Made by a program: the position numbers and the translations under genes
Shown: positions 37,501-47,005 of the stretch, one piece after another
Layout of the letters: every line of letters starts with the position of its first letter
How positions within the stretch are numbered: position 1 is the first letter of the stretch
The notes under the pieces: model-generated
The model's input: the letters and a program-made list of their open reading frames with translations, nothing else
What the model was told of the DNA's origin: nothing
Database searches by the model: none
Source: Paenibacillus oryzae
GTDB lineage: Bacteria > Bacillota > Bacilli > Paenibacillales > Paenibacillaceae
Assembly: GCF_001675045.1 (NCBI RefSeq)
Contig: NZ_LYPA01000026.1
Span: forward strand, 27,240-91,239
Direction of reading: 5' to 3'
DNA length: 64,000 nucleotides

Positions 37501-39078
37501 CTACGACTTGCGTTCCTCCGCCAGCCGTTCGCTGAATTGAATCGCCTTCCACAGCGCCTTTGCTTTGTTCAGCGATTCATAATACTCCCGTTCGGGATCG
37601 GAATCAATTACAATGCCCGCTCCCGCTTGAATATGAACATTGCCTTCTTGTATAGCCATCGTTCGAATAATAATATTAAATTCCATATCGCCGTTATAGT
37701 CAATCCACCCCATCGAGCCCGTATATGGGCCCCGGCGCACCGGCTCCAGCTCCTCGATGATCTCCATCGTCCGGATTTTGGGAGCGCCCGTAATGGTTCC
37801 TCCAGGGAAGGTCGCCGCAATGGCATCATAAGCATCCTTGCCGGAAGCCAGCTTCCCCTCTACCTGCGAAACAAGATGCATGACATGGGAGTAGCGCTCA
37901 ATCACCATAAGCTCCTTCACCTTAACCGTGCCATATTGCGATATCCGGCCAAGGTCATTTCGCTCCAGATCAACCAGCATAATATGCTCGGCGCGCTCTT
38001 TTTCGCTCTCCAGCAGCTCGTTCGCAAACTTAACGTCCTCTTCCTCCGTGCGCCCCCGTCTTCTTGTGCCCGCAATAGGACGCGTAGATAGACGATCACC
38101 CACCTTGTCGATCAGGAGCTCCGGCGACGCCGATACCAGCTGAAAGTCAGGACAGCGAAGAAAACCCATGTACGGCGAAGGGTTGAACAACCGAAGCCAT
38201 TCATACAGCTCCTCCGGACTGCTCTGCGTTCTGCGGCTTAGCCGTTGAGACAAATTGACCTGAAACACATCGCCTTGCCTGATGTAGTCGTGAATGGCTC
38301 GAACAGCATCCATATATGCCTCTTTGGCAAAAGGCGAGGTTACGCCCTCCAGCGCCTCCACATCGATGTGCAGCGATTCCCGCTCCATCAGACTACGCCT
38401 CGAAGCCTGAAGCTCCACAGCCCTCTGAGCGGCCCGCTCCTCATGGAACCAGGTCAGCCAGTAGTCCGCCATCCCCTCCGCGCGGGACGACGCCTGCTCA
38501 TAGAGAAGACGCAGCTCGTCCTCTGCAAGGCCAATTTCAACCGGGGAATGCACAACGCAATAAACAGCCGACGTTTCGTGATCAATTACCCAAATCTCAT
38601 TCATTTTGAGAAAAAGAAAGTCCGGCAAGCCGATATCATCCGCCGCCAGCTCCGGCAGCTTCTCGATGCTGCGAATGACGTCGTACCCCCAATAACCAAC
38701 AGCGCCGCCCAGCCACTTGGGGCCTTCCGAAAGCTTTGGCCCGCGCCTGTCGCCCATCCAGCGACGCACGATATCAAGCGGCTTGCCCTTCCAATGCTTG
38801 TGGACTGGCCGCTGCTCCTCCATCGGCTGAAACGCGATAGACTCCGCTTCCAAGCCCTTGCCGCGAATGACTCCCTCGGGATGCAGCCCCAAATACGTAT
38901 ATCGGCCGTCCTTCCCGCTCTCCAGCACAAAAGCATAAGGCGACGCATCCTGCCAAACTTCTTCCCAGGAGGTCACCGGCCCTGTGCCGCCGGGAATAAA
39001 CAGCTCTTTTACAAAGGGCAACGTTGTATATTTGCTTTCTGCACGCCATTTGGCCCATTGCTCCCATGCGGTCGCCAT
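37501..39078 (-). CDS. pabB: Aminodeoxychorismate synthase component I
   Basis: A 525-residue chorismate-using enzyme that makes 4-amino-4-deoxychorismate with PabA ammonia. The C-terminal chorismate domain shows IRQGDVFQVNLSQRL, NPSPYMGFL, RPIAGTRRRG, ERAEHIMLVDLERNDLGRI, FPGGTITGAPKIR and YTGSMGWIDYNG. The PIAGT motif (Ala not Lys variant class to be checked) fits PabB rather than TrpE. ATG 39078 follows GGAGG at 9 bases; TTG 39087 is the only nearby alternative. Confidence 0.94.
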   Translation of the reverse strand: MATAWEQWAKWRAESKYTTLPFVKELFIPGGTGPVTSWEEVWQDASPYAFVLESGKDGRYTYLGLHPEGVIRGKGLEAESIAFQPMEEQRPVHKHWKGKPLDIVRRWMGDRRGPKLSEGPKWLGGAVGYWGYDVIRSIEKLPELAADDIGLPDFLFLKMNEIWVIDHETSAVYCVVHSPVEIGLAEDELRLLYEQASSRAEGMADYWLTWFHEERAAQRAVELQASRRSLMERESLHIDVEALEGVTSPFAKEAYMDAVRAIHDYIRQGDVFQVNLSQRLSRRTQSSPEELYEWLRLFNPSPYMGFLRCPDFQLVSASPELLIDKVGDRLSTRPIAGTRRRGRTEEEDVKFANELLESEKERAEHIMLVDLERNDLGRISQYGTVKVKELMVIERYSHVMHLVSQVEGKLASGKDAYDAIAATFPGGTITGAPKIRTMEIIEELEPVRRGPYTGSMGWIDYNGDMEFNIIIRTMAIQEGNVHIQAGAGIVIDSDPEREYYESLNKAKALWKAIQFSERLAEERKS

Positions 39079-39204
39079 ACCCGCCAACCTCCGCTCCGAT
39101 AATTATGTATAGTATGAAGTATAATGCTTCCAAAAATTCAATGTACAACCGGGGGACAACCCCATTGTCCCAACAGAAATGCCCCGTCTCCTAGTGCTTT
39201 CAAC

Positions 39205-39233
39205 ATCATACCAGCATATTCTGAATTCATCAA
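39205..39233 (-). promoter_or_regulatory. Promoter of the pab/fol operon
   Basis: On minus, TTGATG (39228-39233) and TATGAT (39205-39210) with 17-base spacing and a TGG extension ahead of the -10. The leader to pabB would be ~120 bases and contains a GGACAA-N-TTGTCC hairpin around 39152-39171. The 52-bp palindrome array lies just upstream. Confidence 0.6.
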
Positions 39234-39356
39234 TAAATAGCAAGGGCTGTTGACGCCCCCGCTTCTTGCAGGAACAGAGAGAGGCAGCTCAAAAAAGTAC
39301 GAGCCATTGCAGCAACTCTAATTTAACTGGCTGCATAATAGTACATTTAAATTGAA

Positions 39357-39806
39357 TTTGTACGATTCCTCATACAAACCAGCGCAATCCGCCTTGCTAC
39401 TCCACCATTTTGTACGATTCCTCGTACAAACCAGCGCAATCTACCTCGCTACACCACCATTTTGTACGATTCTTCGTACAAACCAGCGCAATCTGCCTTG
39501 TTACTCCACCATTTTGTACGATTCCTCATACAAACCAGCGCAATCTGCCTTGCTACACCACCATTTTGTACGATTTCTCGTACAAACCAGCGCAAGCTAC
39601 CTCGCTACACCACCATTTTGTACGATTCCTCGTACAAACCAACGCAATCTGCCTTGTTACTCCACCATTTTGTACGATTCCTCATACAAACCAGCGCAAG
39701 CTACCTCGCTACACCACCATTTTATACGATTCCTCGTACAAACCAGCGCAATCTGCCTTGCTACACCACCATTTTGTACGATTCCTCGTACAAACCAGCG
39801 CAAGCT
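39357..39806. repeat. 52-bp tandem array with a 22-bp palindrome in each unit (9 copies)
   Basis: Units begin at 39357, 39409, 39461, 39513, 39565, 39617, 39669, 39721 and 39773: an exact 52-bp period. Each starts with TTTGTACGA, a 4-nt loop (mostly TTCC) and TCGTACAAA or TCATACAAA, followed by a ~30-bp segment beginning CCAGCGCAA that is also well conserved here. It lies between the cysK terminator and the pab promoter. All three plus frames are open through it only because no phase of the unit has a stop. Not coding, and not CRISPR by unit identity. Confidence 0.95.
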
Positions 39807-39874
39807 GCAATATTACCTCTTTATTTGCATGCTTGTTCGTGCGTGAAGTTAGCTTGAACGAACAATCAATACGC

Positions 39875-39920
39875 AAAAATCGCAAGTCTCCGGCATCCTT
39901 TCCCGGGAACTTGCGATCTT
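39875..39920 (-). terminator. Terminator of cysK
   Basis: ATCGCAAGT and ACTTGCGAT arms flank a ~22-base GC-rich loop region; on minus it is followed by TTTTTG. It lies about 55 bases past the cysK stop. A T-run on the plus side as well means it could work in both directions. Confidence 0.75.
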
Positions 39921-39975
39921 TTTCAATAATGCGGGCCGCCGTCTGAGCTTATAGGGCACGACGGGGCTTCATGGA

Positions 39976-40914
39976 TTAATTTTCGAAGTTGAACAGCGGC
40001 GTGCTGAGGTAACGTTCGCCGTTGCTTGGCACAACCGCTACGACGCGTTTGCCCGCGCCAAGCTCCTTGGCTACCTTCAGAGCGGCACTGATCGCTGCGC
40101 CGGAGGAGATGCCGCACAAAATGCCCTCTTCCTTGGCCGCGCGGCGTGCATATTCGAATGCATCTTCATTTTCGATGGTAATGACGCCGTCATAAATTTC
40201 ACGGTTCAAAATATCAGGGATAAAGTTGGCGCCGATACCTTGGATTTTATGAGGGCCGGGATTGCCGCCGGACAAAATCGGCGATGCCGCAGGCTCAACC
40301 GCATATACCTTAATACCCGGGAAGTTTTGCTTCAGCACTTCACCTGTACCGGAGATCGTGCCGCCTGTGCCGATGCCAGCAACGAAAGCATCCAGCTTGC
40401 CGTCCAGGGAATTGATGGCTTCCACAATTTCGGGACCAGTCGTTTCACGGTGAACCTTAACGTTGGCCTGGTTTTTGAACTGCTGCGGGATGAAGTAGGT
40501 CGGGTTCTCCTGAGCCAGCTCCTCCGCTTTGCGGACCGCTCCGTTCATGCCCTCCGAGCCCGGTGTCAGCACCAGCTCGGCCCCGTACGCACGAAGCAGA
40601 TTACGGCGCTCTACGCTCATCGTTTCCGGCATAACCAGAATAGCCTTATAGCCTTTTGCTGCTGCAACCATCGCCAGGCCAATGCCTGTATTGCCGCTCG
40701 TAGGCTCCACAATGGTATCGCCGGGCTTCAGCTTGCCTTCTTGCTCGGCTACTTCAATCATGCTAATCGCAATGCGGTCCTTCACGCTTGCGCCAGGGTT
40801 TTGGTACTCAAGCTTTACATAAATTTCCGCGCTTCCTTCCGGTACAAGACGGTTCAGACGAACAAGCGGTGTATCTCCAATCAGCTCCGTGATGCTTTGA
40901 ACAATTTTTGCCAT
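39976..40914 (-). CDS. cysK: Cysteine synthase A (O-acetylserine sulfhydrylase)
   Basis: A 312-residue PLP enzyme making cysteine from O-acetylserine and sulfide. Motifs are [26 protein letters not shown] with the PLP Lys, [15 protein letters not shown], the phosphate-binding [15 protein letters not shown], and [12 protein letters not shown]. It has the normal length. An immediate upstream promoter (40965-40994) suggests its own transcription. Confidence 0.96.
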   Translation of the reverse strand: MAKIVQSITELIGDTPLVRLNRLVPEGSAEIYVKLEYQNPGASVKDRIAISMIEVAEQEGKLKPGDTIVEPTSGNTGIGLAMVAAAKGYKAILVMPETMSVERRNLLRAYGAELVLTPGSEGMNGAVRKAEELAQENPTYFIPQQFKNQANVKVHRETTGPEIVEAINSLDGKLDAFVAGIGTGGTISGTGEVLKQNFPGIKVYAVEPAASPILSGGNPGPHKIQGIGANFIPDILNREIYDGVITIENEDAFEYARRAAKEEGILCGISSGAAISAALKVAKELGAGKRVVAVVPSNGERYLSTPLFNFEN

Positions 40915-40964
40915 GAGGGAAAGCCTCCTTAATCCGACTAAAATAGTTGGTTTTGACTATCTCC

Positions 40965-40994
40965 ATCTTATCAATGGAGTCCTTTAGTTGTCAA
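40965..40994 (-). promoter_or_regulatory. Promoter of cysK
   Basis: On minus, a perfect TTGACA (40989-40994), an 18-base spacer and TAAGAT (40965-40970) preceded by TGA. It is about 50 bases ahead of the cysK start. Confidence 0.65.
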
Positions 40995-41066
40995 TAGCCC
41001 TTTTCACATTTTTGGGAAAAAGTCCTGCCTCCCGCCTAAGCTCTGCCTCCGCACCAACGCGGCTTA

Positions 41067-42041
41067 TCATTTGACTATCGAGGCTTCGTGGCTGGCCAGC
41101 AGCTTTTCCTCCAGGCTGCTTAACGAGCCGACGCGCTGCAGCGCCAGCTCCCGCCGCACCATCTCTTTGACCCGCTCCGGCGGAATGCCGCCTTTGCTTC
41201 TGCGGCCTGCAAGCCGAATAACGGCATAAAGGCCATCCTCCAAAAAAATAGGACCGGCAATGTCGCCCACCTGCAGATTGCGAGCCTCTGCAAGCAAAGC
41301 CGCATCATAAAACGGATCGTCTTCGTCGATAAACCCGAGGTCGCCGCCGCTGTCCGCTGTATATTCATCCTGTGAATAAGCAGCCGCAAGCTCCGCAAAG
41401 CCATCGCCATCGCCAAGCCAAGTCAGCAAATCCCCTGCCTGGCTGGGGGAAGCAACCACAATCCAGTTCAAATGCAGCTCTCTGCGCGGTTCGCCGTAAT
41501 CGGGATGCTGCCGCAAATAGTCCTTTATTTCGTCCTCCGTTACTGCCGCCTCCCGAATGGCAATGGCCTCCAGCAGCAGATGGTGGTTAAGCTCTGCCAT
41601 GGCCTGCTCCTTGCTCATGCCAAGCTGCTCCTGCATCGCCTCGAAATAAGCTTCCTCTCCGCCATAAGCCTCCGCTGCTTGCGCCAAAGCCAGATTCAGC
41701 TCGTCCTTTGAAACGTTAACCCCCTGTACGTCCGCCTCCAGCATGACAGCTCTGCGAACAAGCATTTGGCGAAGCACGGCATCTCCATGCAAACTGTACA
41801 GCTCCTTCGCCAGCTCGCCCCGCGTAATGGGCACACCGCCTACAGAGGCGACAACCTGTCCGTCCATCCCTTCCGGATCGGGGTGCTCGATCAGCCCATT
41901 TTCTCCGCTTGGCGCCGCTTCCGGCTCATCCTTGTCCGATTGCAGCAACGGCAGCATTTTTACAACAACAAGGCCAGTCAGCACAATCAGGCAAATCGCT
42001 TGAAAGATAACTACTGTCCTCAACACCCTGTCTTTTCTCAT
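41067..42041 (-). CDS. Parvulin-type peptidyl-prolyl isomerase (PrsA/YacD-like)
   Basis: A 324-residue membrane-anchored foldase. A helix at ~10-30 anchors it; a SurA/PrsA N-terminal helical region (~60-180, GGVPITRGELAKELYSLHG) precedes a parvulin domain (~185-290: HLNWIVVASPSQAGDLL, FAELAAAYSQDEYTADSGGDLGFI, GPIFLEDGLYAVIRL). The anchor is a plain helix, with no lipobox Cys as in PrsA. It occupies the yacD position between hslO and cysK. Confidence 0.9.
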   Translation of the reverse strand: MRKDRVLRTVVIFQAICLIVLTGLVVVKMLPLLQSDKDEPEAAPSGENGLIEHPDPEGMDGQVVASVGGVPITRGELAKELYSLHGDAVLRQMLVRRAVMLEADVQGVNVSKDELNLALAQAAEAYGGEEAYFEAMQEQLGMSKEQAMAELNHHLLLEAIAIREAAVTEDEIKDYLRQHPDYGEPRRELHLNWIVVASPSQAGDLLTWLGDGDGFAELAAAYSQDEYTADSGGDLGFIDEDDPFYDAALLAEARNLQVGDIAGPIFLEDGLYAVIRLAGRRSKGGIPPERVKEMVRRELALQRVGSLSSLEEKLLASHEASIVK

Positions 42042-42059
42042 GCTCCTGACATCCTTACT

Positions 42060-42962
42060 CTAGTCCGCGTTCGGCTGATTGATCTGCGACAGCAGAACCT
42101 CCAGCTCGGGGCGGTTGAATACAAAAGCTTCATTGCAGAAATGACATACAATTTCCGCGCTGCCGTCTTCGTCGATCAATGCTTGAAGCTCTTCCGTTCC
42201 CAAGCTGATCAACGTTTGCTCCACCCGCTCCCGTCCGCATTGGCATTTGAATGACAGCTCCATCGTGTCATGAATAACGAGGCCCTCTTCGCCCACAACC
42301 TGCTTCAGAAGATCCTCCGGCGTTTTTCCTTGCGCCATCAGGGTGGTGACGGGCGGCATAGACCCCACCGCCTGCTCCAGACGGGTAATTTCCGCATCAG
42401 TTAAGCCCGGCATGAGCTGAACGATAAAGCCGCCTGCATGAAGCACGGAATTGTCGTTCTCCACCAGAACGCCTACGCCTACCGCTGAAGGCGTCTGCTC
42501 TGATACTGCGAAATAATACGTAAAGTCCTCGCCCAGCTCTCCCGAAACAATCGGCACGCTTCCCCGGTAAGGCTCCTTAAGCCCCAAATCCTTCGTTACA
42601 TGCACATAACCGTTTGTTCCAACGGCTCCTGCCACATCCAGCTTACCGTGTGCATTGCTGCCGTGATGGGCCTGAGGATGATCCACGTAGCCCCGCACTT
42701 CGCCCAAAGCGTTGGCATCCACAACAACCTGGCCAATCGGGCCGTCGCCTTTGACCTGTATCGTGAGCTTTTCATGGCCCTTCAGCATAGCTCCCATCAT
42801 GGCGCCAACCGTCGCCGTTCTTCCCAGCGCAGCCGTAGCGGTTGGAAACATATCATGACGCCGTCTCATTTCCTCGACCAAAACCGTGGTTCGAGCGGCA
42901 AACACTCTTATTTTTCCGCCCCAGGCCGTACCTCGAATCAATATATCCTTCAAACCTTCCAT
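42060..42962 (-). CDS. hslO: Hsp33 redox-regulated chaperone
   Basis: A 300-residue holdase chaperone activated by oxidation. The C-terminal zinc switch has CQCG and CHFC cysteine pairs (near residues 238-272). The N-terminal domain shows LIRGTAWGGKIRVFAARTT and VKGDGPIGQVVVDANALGEVRGYV. It follows coaX within one base. Confidence 0.95.
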   Translation of the reverse strand: MEGLKDILIRGTAWGGKIRVFAARTTVLVEEMRRRHDMFPTATAALGRTATVGAMMGAMLKGHEKLTIQVKGDGPIGQVVVDANALGEVRGYVDHPQAHHGSNAHGKLDVAGAVGTNGYVHVTKDLGLKEPYRGSVPIVSGELGEDFTYYFAVSEQTPSAVGVGVLVENDNSVLHAGGFIVQLMPGLTDAEITRLEQAVGSMPPVTTLMAQGKTPEDLLKQVVGEEGLVIHDTMELSFKCQCGRERVEQTLISLGTEELQALIDEDGSAEIVCHFCNEAFVFNRPELEVLLSQINQPNAD

Positions 42963-43736
42963 CTATTGGCCCTCCTGATTTCTTTCGTAAATCAACCGCA
43001 GCCCTTCCAGCGTAAGCAGCGGGTCCACCTCGTTTACCGTTTCGGATTCAGCCGATATCAGCTCGGCCAATCCTCCTGTTGCGACAACATGGGGAGTTAC
43101 ACCGAACTCCGTCCTGATGCGGTTGACAATGCCGTCCACCTGTCCCGCATAGCCAAAAATAATGCCTGCTTGCATCGAGGTGACGGGATTGCGGCCAATT
43201 ACGCTTTTTGGCTTAACCAGCTCAATGCGCGGCAGCTTGGCTGCGCGCTGATACAAGGCCTCCGTCGAAATGGAGATACCCGGCACAATCGCGCCGCCCA
43301 GGTAATCGCCGCGTTCATCAATATAATCGAAGGTGGTTGCCGTGCCGAAATCAACAACAATGAGCGGAGCGCCGTATTTTTCAATAGCGGCCACTGCATT
43401 GACGATGCGGTCCGCACCCACCTCCCGAGGATTTTCGTAACGTATGTTCAAGCCGGTTTTCACTCCAGGCCCTACAATGAGCGGAACCTTGCGCACGTAT
43501 TTCACGCAAAGATGCTCCAGTGTCCGCATGAGCGGAGGAACGACAGAGGAAATAATGACGCCGCTGATCTCCGACATGTGAATGCCCGCATATTGAAACA
43601 GCTGATGCATGCTGATGCCATATTCGTCTGCCGTTGCAGACCGGTTGGTGCTGAGCCGCCAATGATGAAGCAGCTCCTTGTCCTTGTATACGCCAAGCAC
43701 GATATTGGTATTGCCGACATCAATAACCAGAATCAT
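42963..43736 (-). CDS. coaX: Type III pantothenate kinase
   Basis: A 257-residue ASKHA-fold kinase for the first step of CoA synthesis. It has [46 protein letters not shown] and GGAIVPGI. Overlaps the nadC stop by 4 bases, so CoA and NAD synthesis genes are translationally linked here. Confidence 0.95.
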   Translation of the reverse strand: MILVIDVGNTNIVLGVYKDKELLHHWRLSTNRSATADEYGISMHQLFQYAGIHMSEISGVIISSVVPPLMRTLEHLCVKYVRKVPLIVGPGVKTGLNIRYENPREVGADRIVNAVAAIEKYGAPLIVVDFGTATTFDYIDERGDYLGGAIVPGISISTEALYQRAAKLPRIELVKPKSVIGRNPVTSMQAGIIFGYAGQVDGIVNRIRTEFGVTPHVVATGGLAELISAESETVNEVDPLLTLEGLRLIYERNQEGQ

Positions 43737-44620
43737 GAATCCTGTCCGCCCTTCTTTTCGTTTAGGTCAAGACTGATGTCCAGGTTCTGGAATGAATACG
43801 TAAGCGCGCCGACCGAAATGACGTCTACGCCACAGGAAGCGATGCCGTGAATGCTATCCAGGTTGACGCCGCCCGAGGCCTCCACGATAACATGCGGCGA
43901 TTGGCTTTTGATCAGAGATACGGCCGCTTTCATGGATTCGCGGCTCATGTTGTCCAGCATAATGATATCCGCTCCGCAAGCCAGCGCTTCTTTCACCTGC
44001 TCCAGACTTTCTGTCTCTACTTCGATTTTCATCGTATGCGGAATAAAGCGGCGAGATGCCTCAACAGCAGCCGTGATTCCGCCCGCTCCTTTAATATGGT
44101 TATCCTTGATCATGACAGCGTCATATAGCCCGAAGCGATGATTGGAACCGCCGCCTACGCGCACCGCATATTTCTCCAGCATGCGATGGCCCGGCGTTGT
44201 TTTGCGGGTATCCGCCAGCCGAACGGGGAGACCCTCCAGCTTCCGCACATAAGCAGCCGTAGTCGTCGCAATGCCGGATAAGCGCTGCATCAGATTAAGC
44301 GCCAGCCGTTCGCCGGTTAGCAGGCTATGCGTGCGGCCCTCCACCTCGGCAATAACCGTTCCTTTGGTCACATGATCGCCATCCTTCACCAGCGGACGGA
44401 AAACGAGCTCGCTGTCCACGATCTCAAAAACCAGCTCCGCCACCGGCAAGCCGGCAATGATGCCCTCCTGCTTCACATGAATGATGGCTTTGGACTGGGA
44501 ATGGGAAGGAATGGTTGATTCCGTCGAAATATCTCCGCTGCCAACGTCCTCGTCCAGCCAGCTTTTGATTAGCCCTCTCAGGCTTGCGTCGTAACGATGT
44601 GGATTCCACTCATACATCAT
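43733..44620 (-). CDS. nadC: Quinolinate phosphoribosyltransferase
   Basis: A 295-residue enzyme converting quinolinate and PRPP to nicotinate mononucleotide. Motifs are [68 protein letters not shown] KIEVETESL, and [28 protein letters not shown]. It overlaps the nadB stop by 11 bases. Confidence 0.96.
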   Translation of the reverse strand: MMYEWNPHRYDASLRGLIKSWLDEDVGSGDISTESTIPSHSQSKAIIHVKQEGIIAGLPVAELVFEIVDSELVFRPLVKDGDHVTKGTVIAEVEGRTHSLLTGERLALNLMQRLSGIATTTAAYVRKLEGLPVRLADTRKTTPGHRMLEKYAVRVGGGSNHRFGLYDAVMIKDNHIKGAGGITAAVEASRRFIPHTMKIEVETESLEQVKEALACGADIIMLDNMSRESMKAAVSLIKSQSPHVIVEASGGVNLDSIHGIASCGVDVISVGALTYSFQNLDISLDLNEKKGGQDS

Positions 44621-46223
44621 TAATTCTCTCCTCGGTTATGCCTTGTATGCGGTGCAGCACCGTATGTTTTCTCCATACCAGATCATCCTTGGCAGGGAAG
44701 TCCTCGCGGTAATGCGCTCCCCGGCTTTCCTCGCGGCTGAGCGCCGCCTCCGTCGTCAGTAATGCGCAGGTGAGCAAATTAGCAAACTCGTATTCCTCGC
44801 GCTCGCTTAGCTGTGTATGGAAAATTGGCAGCTGGCGCTTTAATTCCTCCAGCCCTTTGCGCAGACCGTTTTCATGACGCTTTAATCCGACCCAGCGCAC
44901 CATAATTTTTTGCAGCTTCAAGCGCCGCTCCACAACAGCTTGAATGGACGGCTCGCTGCGGGGCGTATCAACTTTGATAACGGGATGTACATCCAGTTCA
45001 GGCAATGCTTCAATTCGCTTTACAATTCGCCGGCCAAACACAATCGCCTCCGACAGCGAGTTGCTGGCCAGCCGGTTTGCCCCATGCACGCCTGTCGAGG
45101 AAACCTCGCCGCATGCAAACAGCCGTTTAATATTGGTTTCCCCGTTCAGATCGGTCTTCACTCCGCCCATCATATAATGCATCGCAGGGGCTACGGGTAT
45201 CCAATCGCTCGTCAGATCAAGCCCGTATTGCAGGCAGGTTTCGTAAATCGTCGGGAACCGGTGCTTTACTTTGTCCGCAGGCTCGTGGGTAATATCAATG
45301 TAGACAAAGGTGGACCGCGTCGCCTCCATCTCGCTGACTATCGCTCTCGCCACGACGTCGCGAGGCGCCAGCTCCAGCTGCTCATGGTAGCGTTCCATAA
45401 ATCGCTCGCCCTTAATATTGCGCAGCACAGCGCCTTCCCCTCTTACCGCTTCGGAAATGAGGAAACGCGGCGCGCCGGGGTAGCACAGCGCCGTAGGATG
45501 GAATTGAATAAACTCGACATCCTGGATATACGCGCCGGCCCTATACGCCATCGCAATGCCGTCTCCGGTCGCCACATCGGGATTTGTTGTATAGCGGTAC
45601 AGCTGGCCGGCCCCGCCGGAGCAAAGAATCGTTGCCTTGGCCCTGACATAAAGCCGCTCGCCGCTTGACTTCTGCACGATAGCTCCGCAGCAGACATCCT
45701 CATGAGTCACCAGATCAATGACAAAATGATCGTCCCACATCTCGATGGCGGGGTTGCTCTGCGCATTTTCCAGCAGCGCGCGCACGATTTCGTACCCCGT
45801 AGCGTCGCCGTTGGCGTGAAGAATGCGGCGTTGGCTATGCGCGCCCTCCTGAGTGAGCGCAAGCTCGCCATTTTCCAGATCGAATTGAGTCCCCATCTTG
45901 ATGAGGCTTCTGACGCCTTTTGTTCCTTCATGCACCAATACGTCCACCGCATCGCTGGAGCACAGCCCCGCCCCTGCAATCAACGTATCCTGGCGATGAT
46001 AGGCGGGAGAGTCGTCCGAGGAAATAACAGCCGCAATTCCACCTTGCGCGTAACGGGTATTGCTGTCCATCATCGTTTTTTTCGTAATCATCAGAACCGA
46101 TTGAAAGCGACTTCCTCTTATAGCCGTAAAAAGACCGGCAATGCCGGCCCCGATGACGAGCACATCTTTATCCACAACCGGAAGCTTGTCCAGGTCGGCG
46201 TCAATCAAGTACCTTGGTATCAT
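44610..46223 (-). CDS. nadB: L-aspartate oxidase
   Basis: A 537-residue flavoprotein that oxidises aspartate to iminoaspartate for quinolinate synthesis. It shows the FAD-binding VLVIGAGIAGLFTAI, NTRYAQGGIAAV, the catalytic region EFIQFHPTAL, RGEGAVLRN, PAMHYMMGGVKTDLNG and GANRLASNSLSEAIVFGRR. ATG 46223 is chosen behind AGGAGGGG; an upstream in-frame ATG has no such site. Upstream is a ~690-base gene-free repeat region. Confidence 0.95.
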   Translation of the reverse strand: MIPRYLIDADLDKLPVVDKDVLVIGAGIAGLFTAIRGSRFQSVLMITKKTMMDSNTRYAQGGIAAVISSDDSPAYHRQDTLIAGAGLCSSDAVDVLVHEGTKGVRSLIKMGTQFDLENGELALTQEGAHSQRRILHANGDATGYEIVRALLENAQSNPAIEMWDDHFVIDLVTHEDVCCGAIVQKSSGERLYVRAKATILCSGGAGQLYRYTTNPDVATGDGIAMAYRAGAYIQDVEFIQFHPTALCYPGAPRFLISEAVRGEGAVLRNIKGERFMERYHEQLELAPRDVVARAIVSEMEATRSTFVYIDITHEPADKVKHRFPTIYETCLQYGLDLTSDWIPVAPAMHYMMGGVKTDLNGETNIKRLFACGEVSSTGVHGANRLASNSLSEAIVFGRRIVKRIEALPELDVHPVIKVDTPRSEPSIQAVVERRLKLQKIMVRWVGLKRHENGLRKGLEELKRQLPIFHTQLSEREEYEFANLLTCALLTTEAALSREESRGAHYREDFPAKDDLVWRKHTVLHRIQGITEERINDV

Positions 46224-46444
46224 GAGGTCCCCTCCTAATGAAGCATAAAAAACCTGTATCCAAACAAAATGAGTACAAAAAACCTCTCCCGAGGCGTTCC
46301 AAACGATTATGAGCAATGTTAATGATGTGGTTCAGCCTTAACATGCCTTAAAATCAGCGCCTGAACTCACTGAGCGAAAGTGTTAAAGACGGAGGACGGT
46401 AATCTTTTGTCAAAATGGACATTGACTCCTGCTTTTTGCCCGCC

Positions 46445-46629
46445 CTAGCGGTCACCGATGACCGCTAGAGCCCCACCAAATGGATGCTGTGGCTTCAGCT
46501 AATGGTCACCCGTGTCCTTTACACACTCAAAAGGCGCGTTTTGGGGGTGAATATCAGCTTTTACGGTCATGCATGACCTTTAGACATAGACATTGCATCA
46601 AAACAAGGCTTTAACGGTCAAGGATGTCC
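46445..46629. repeat. Four GGTCA-N4-TGACC palindromes at 51-61 bp spacing
   Basis: Palindromes start at 46450, 46504, 46565 and 46616 with 4-nt loops CCGA, CCCG, TGCA and AGGA. The first is extended to perfect 10-bp arms (CTAGCGGTCA and complement, 46445-46468). Copies two and four have TGTCC instead of TGACC. Sequence between copies is not conserved. Confidence 0.7.
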
Positions 46630-46785
46630 GTAGCGTACAGCAGGTCCGTAGGCGTTAACAAAATCCGTAGCATAATGTAGATTCATAGCGAACACAAAGG
46701 CTGTAACATACAAAAGGTCCATAGCTTACACAAGCTCCTAAGCTTACAGGATATCTGTAGAATGTAGCTAGTTGTAGCTAGCTTC
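46627..46785. repeat. Degenerate 18-20 bp tandem repeat
   Basis: About eight decayed copies of a unit like TCCGTAGCGTACAGCAGG can be followed (TCCGTAGGCGTTAACA, TCCGTAGCATAATGTAG, TTCATAGCGAACACAAAGG, TCCATAGCTTACACAAGC, TCCTAAGCTTACAGG, TCTGTAGAATGTAGC). It directly follows the fourth palindrome of the preceding array. Confidence 0.55.
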
Positions 46786-47005
46786 CTGCCCTGGCACTCC
46801 ACAAAGACGCCGTTTACCAACCGAATTCAGTCGTTGGAAGCTCCATGTCCCGCAGTGTTTGCCACCAATCGAGGTCACGCGCTAATTTCTGTTTTGAGTT
46901 TTACTTTTCTCTATTAATCATACCCCAGCATCCAGTAACTGCACAATTCCGTTTTACAAGAAAAGAGTTCCTTCAAAGCTCTGAACGGCAGCATTTCCGG
47001 AGCAA

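Larger units (their letters stand above)
46224..47005. other. Gene-free region upstream of nadB
   Basis: About 780 bases hold no supported gene. The part nearest nadB presumably contains its promoter (not clearly identified). The middle holds four GGTCA-N4-TGACC-like palindromes (46445-46629) and a degenerate 18-20 bp repeat (46627-46785). The remainder up to the hydrolase stop has nothing recognisable. Confidence 0.6.

Noticed and set aside
39357..39806. CRISPR array
   Set aside because: The ~30-bp segments between palindromes are nearly the same in every unit, the period is a simple tandem repeat, and no cas genes are present in the window.
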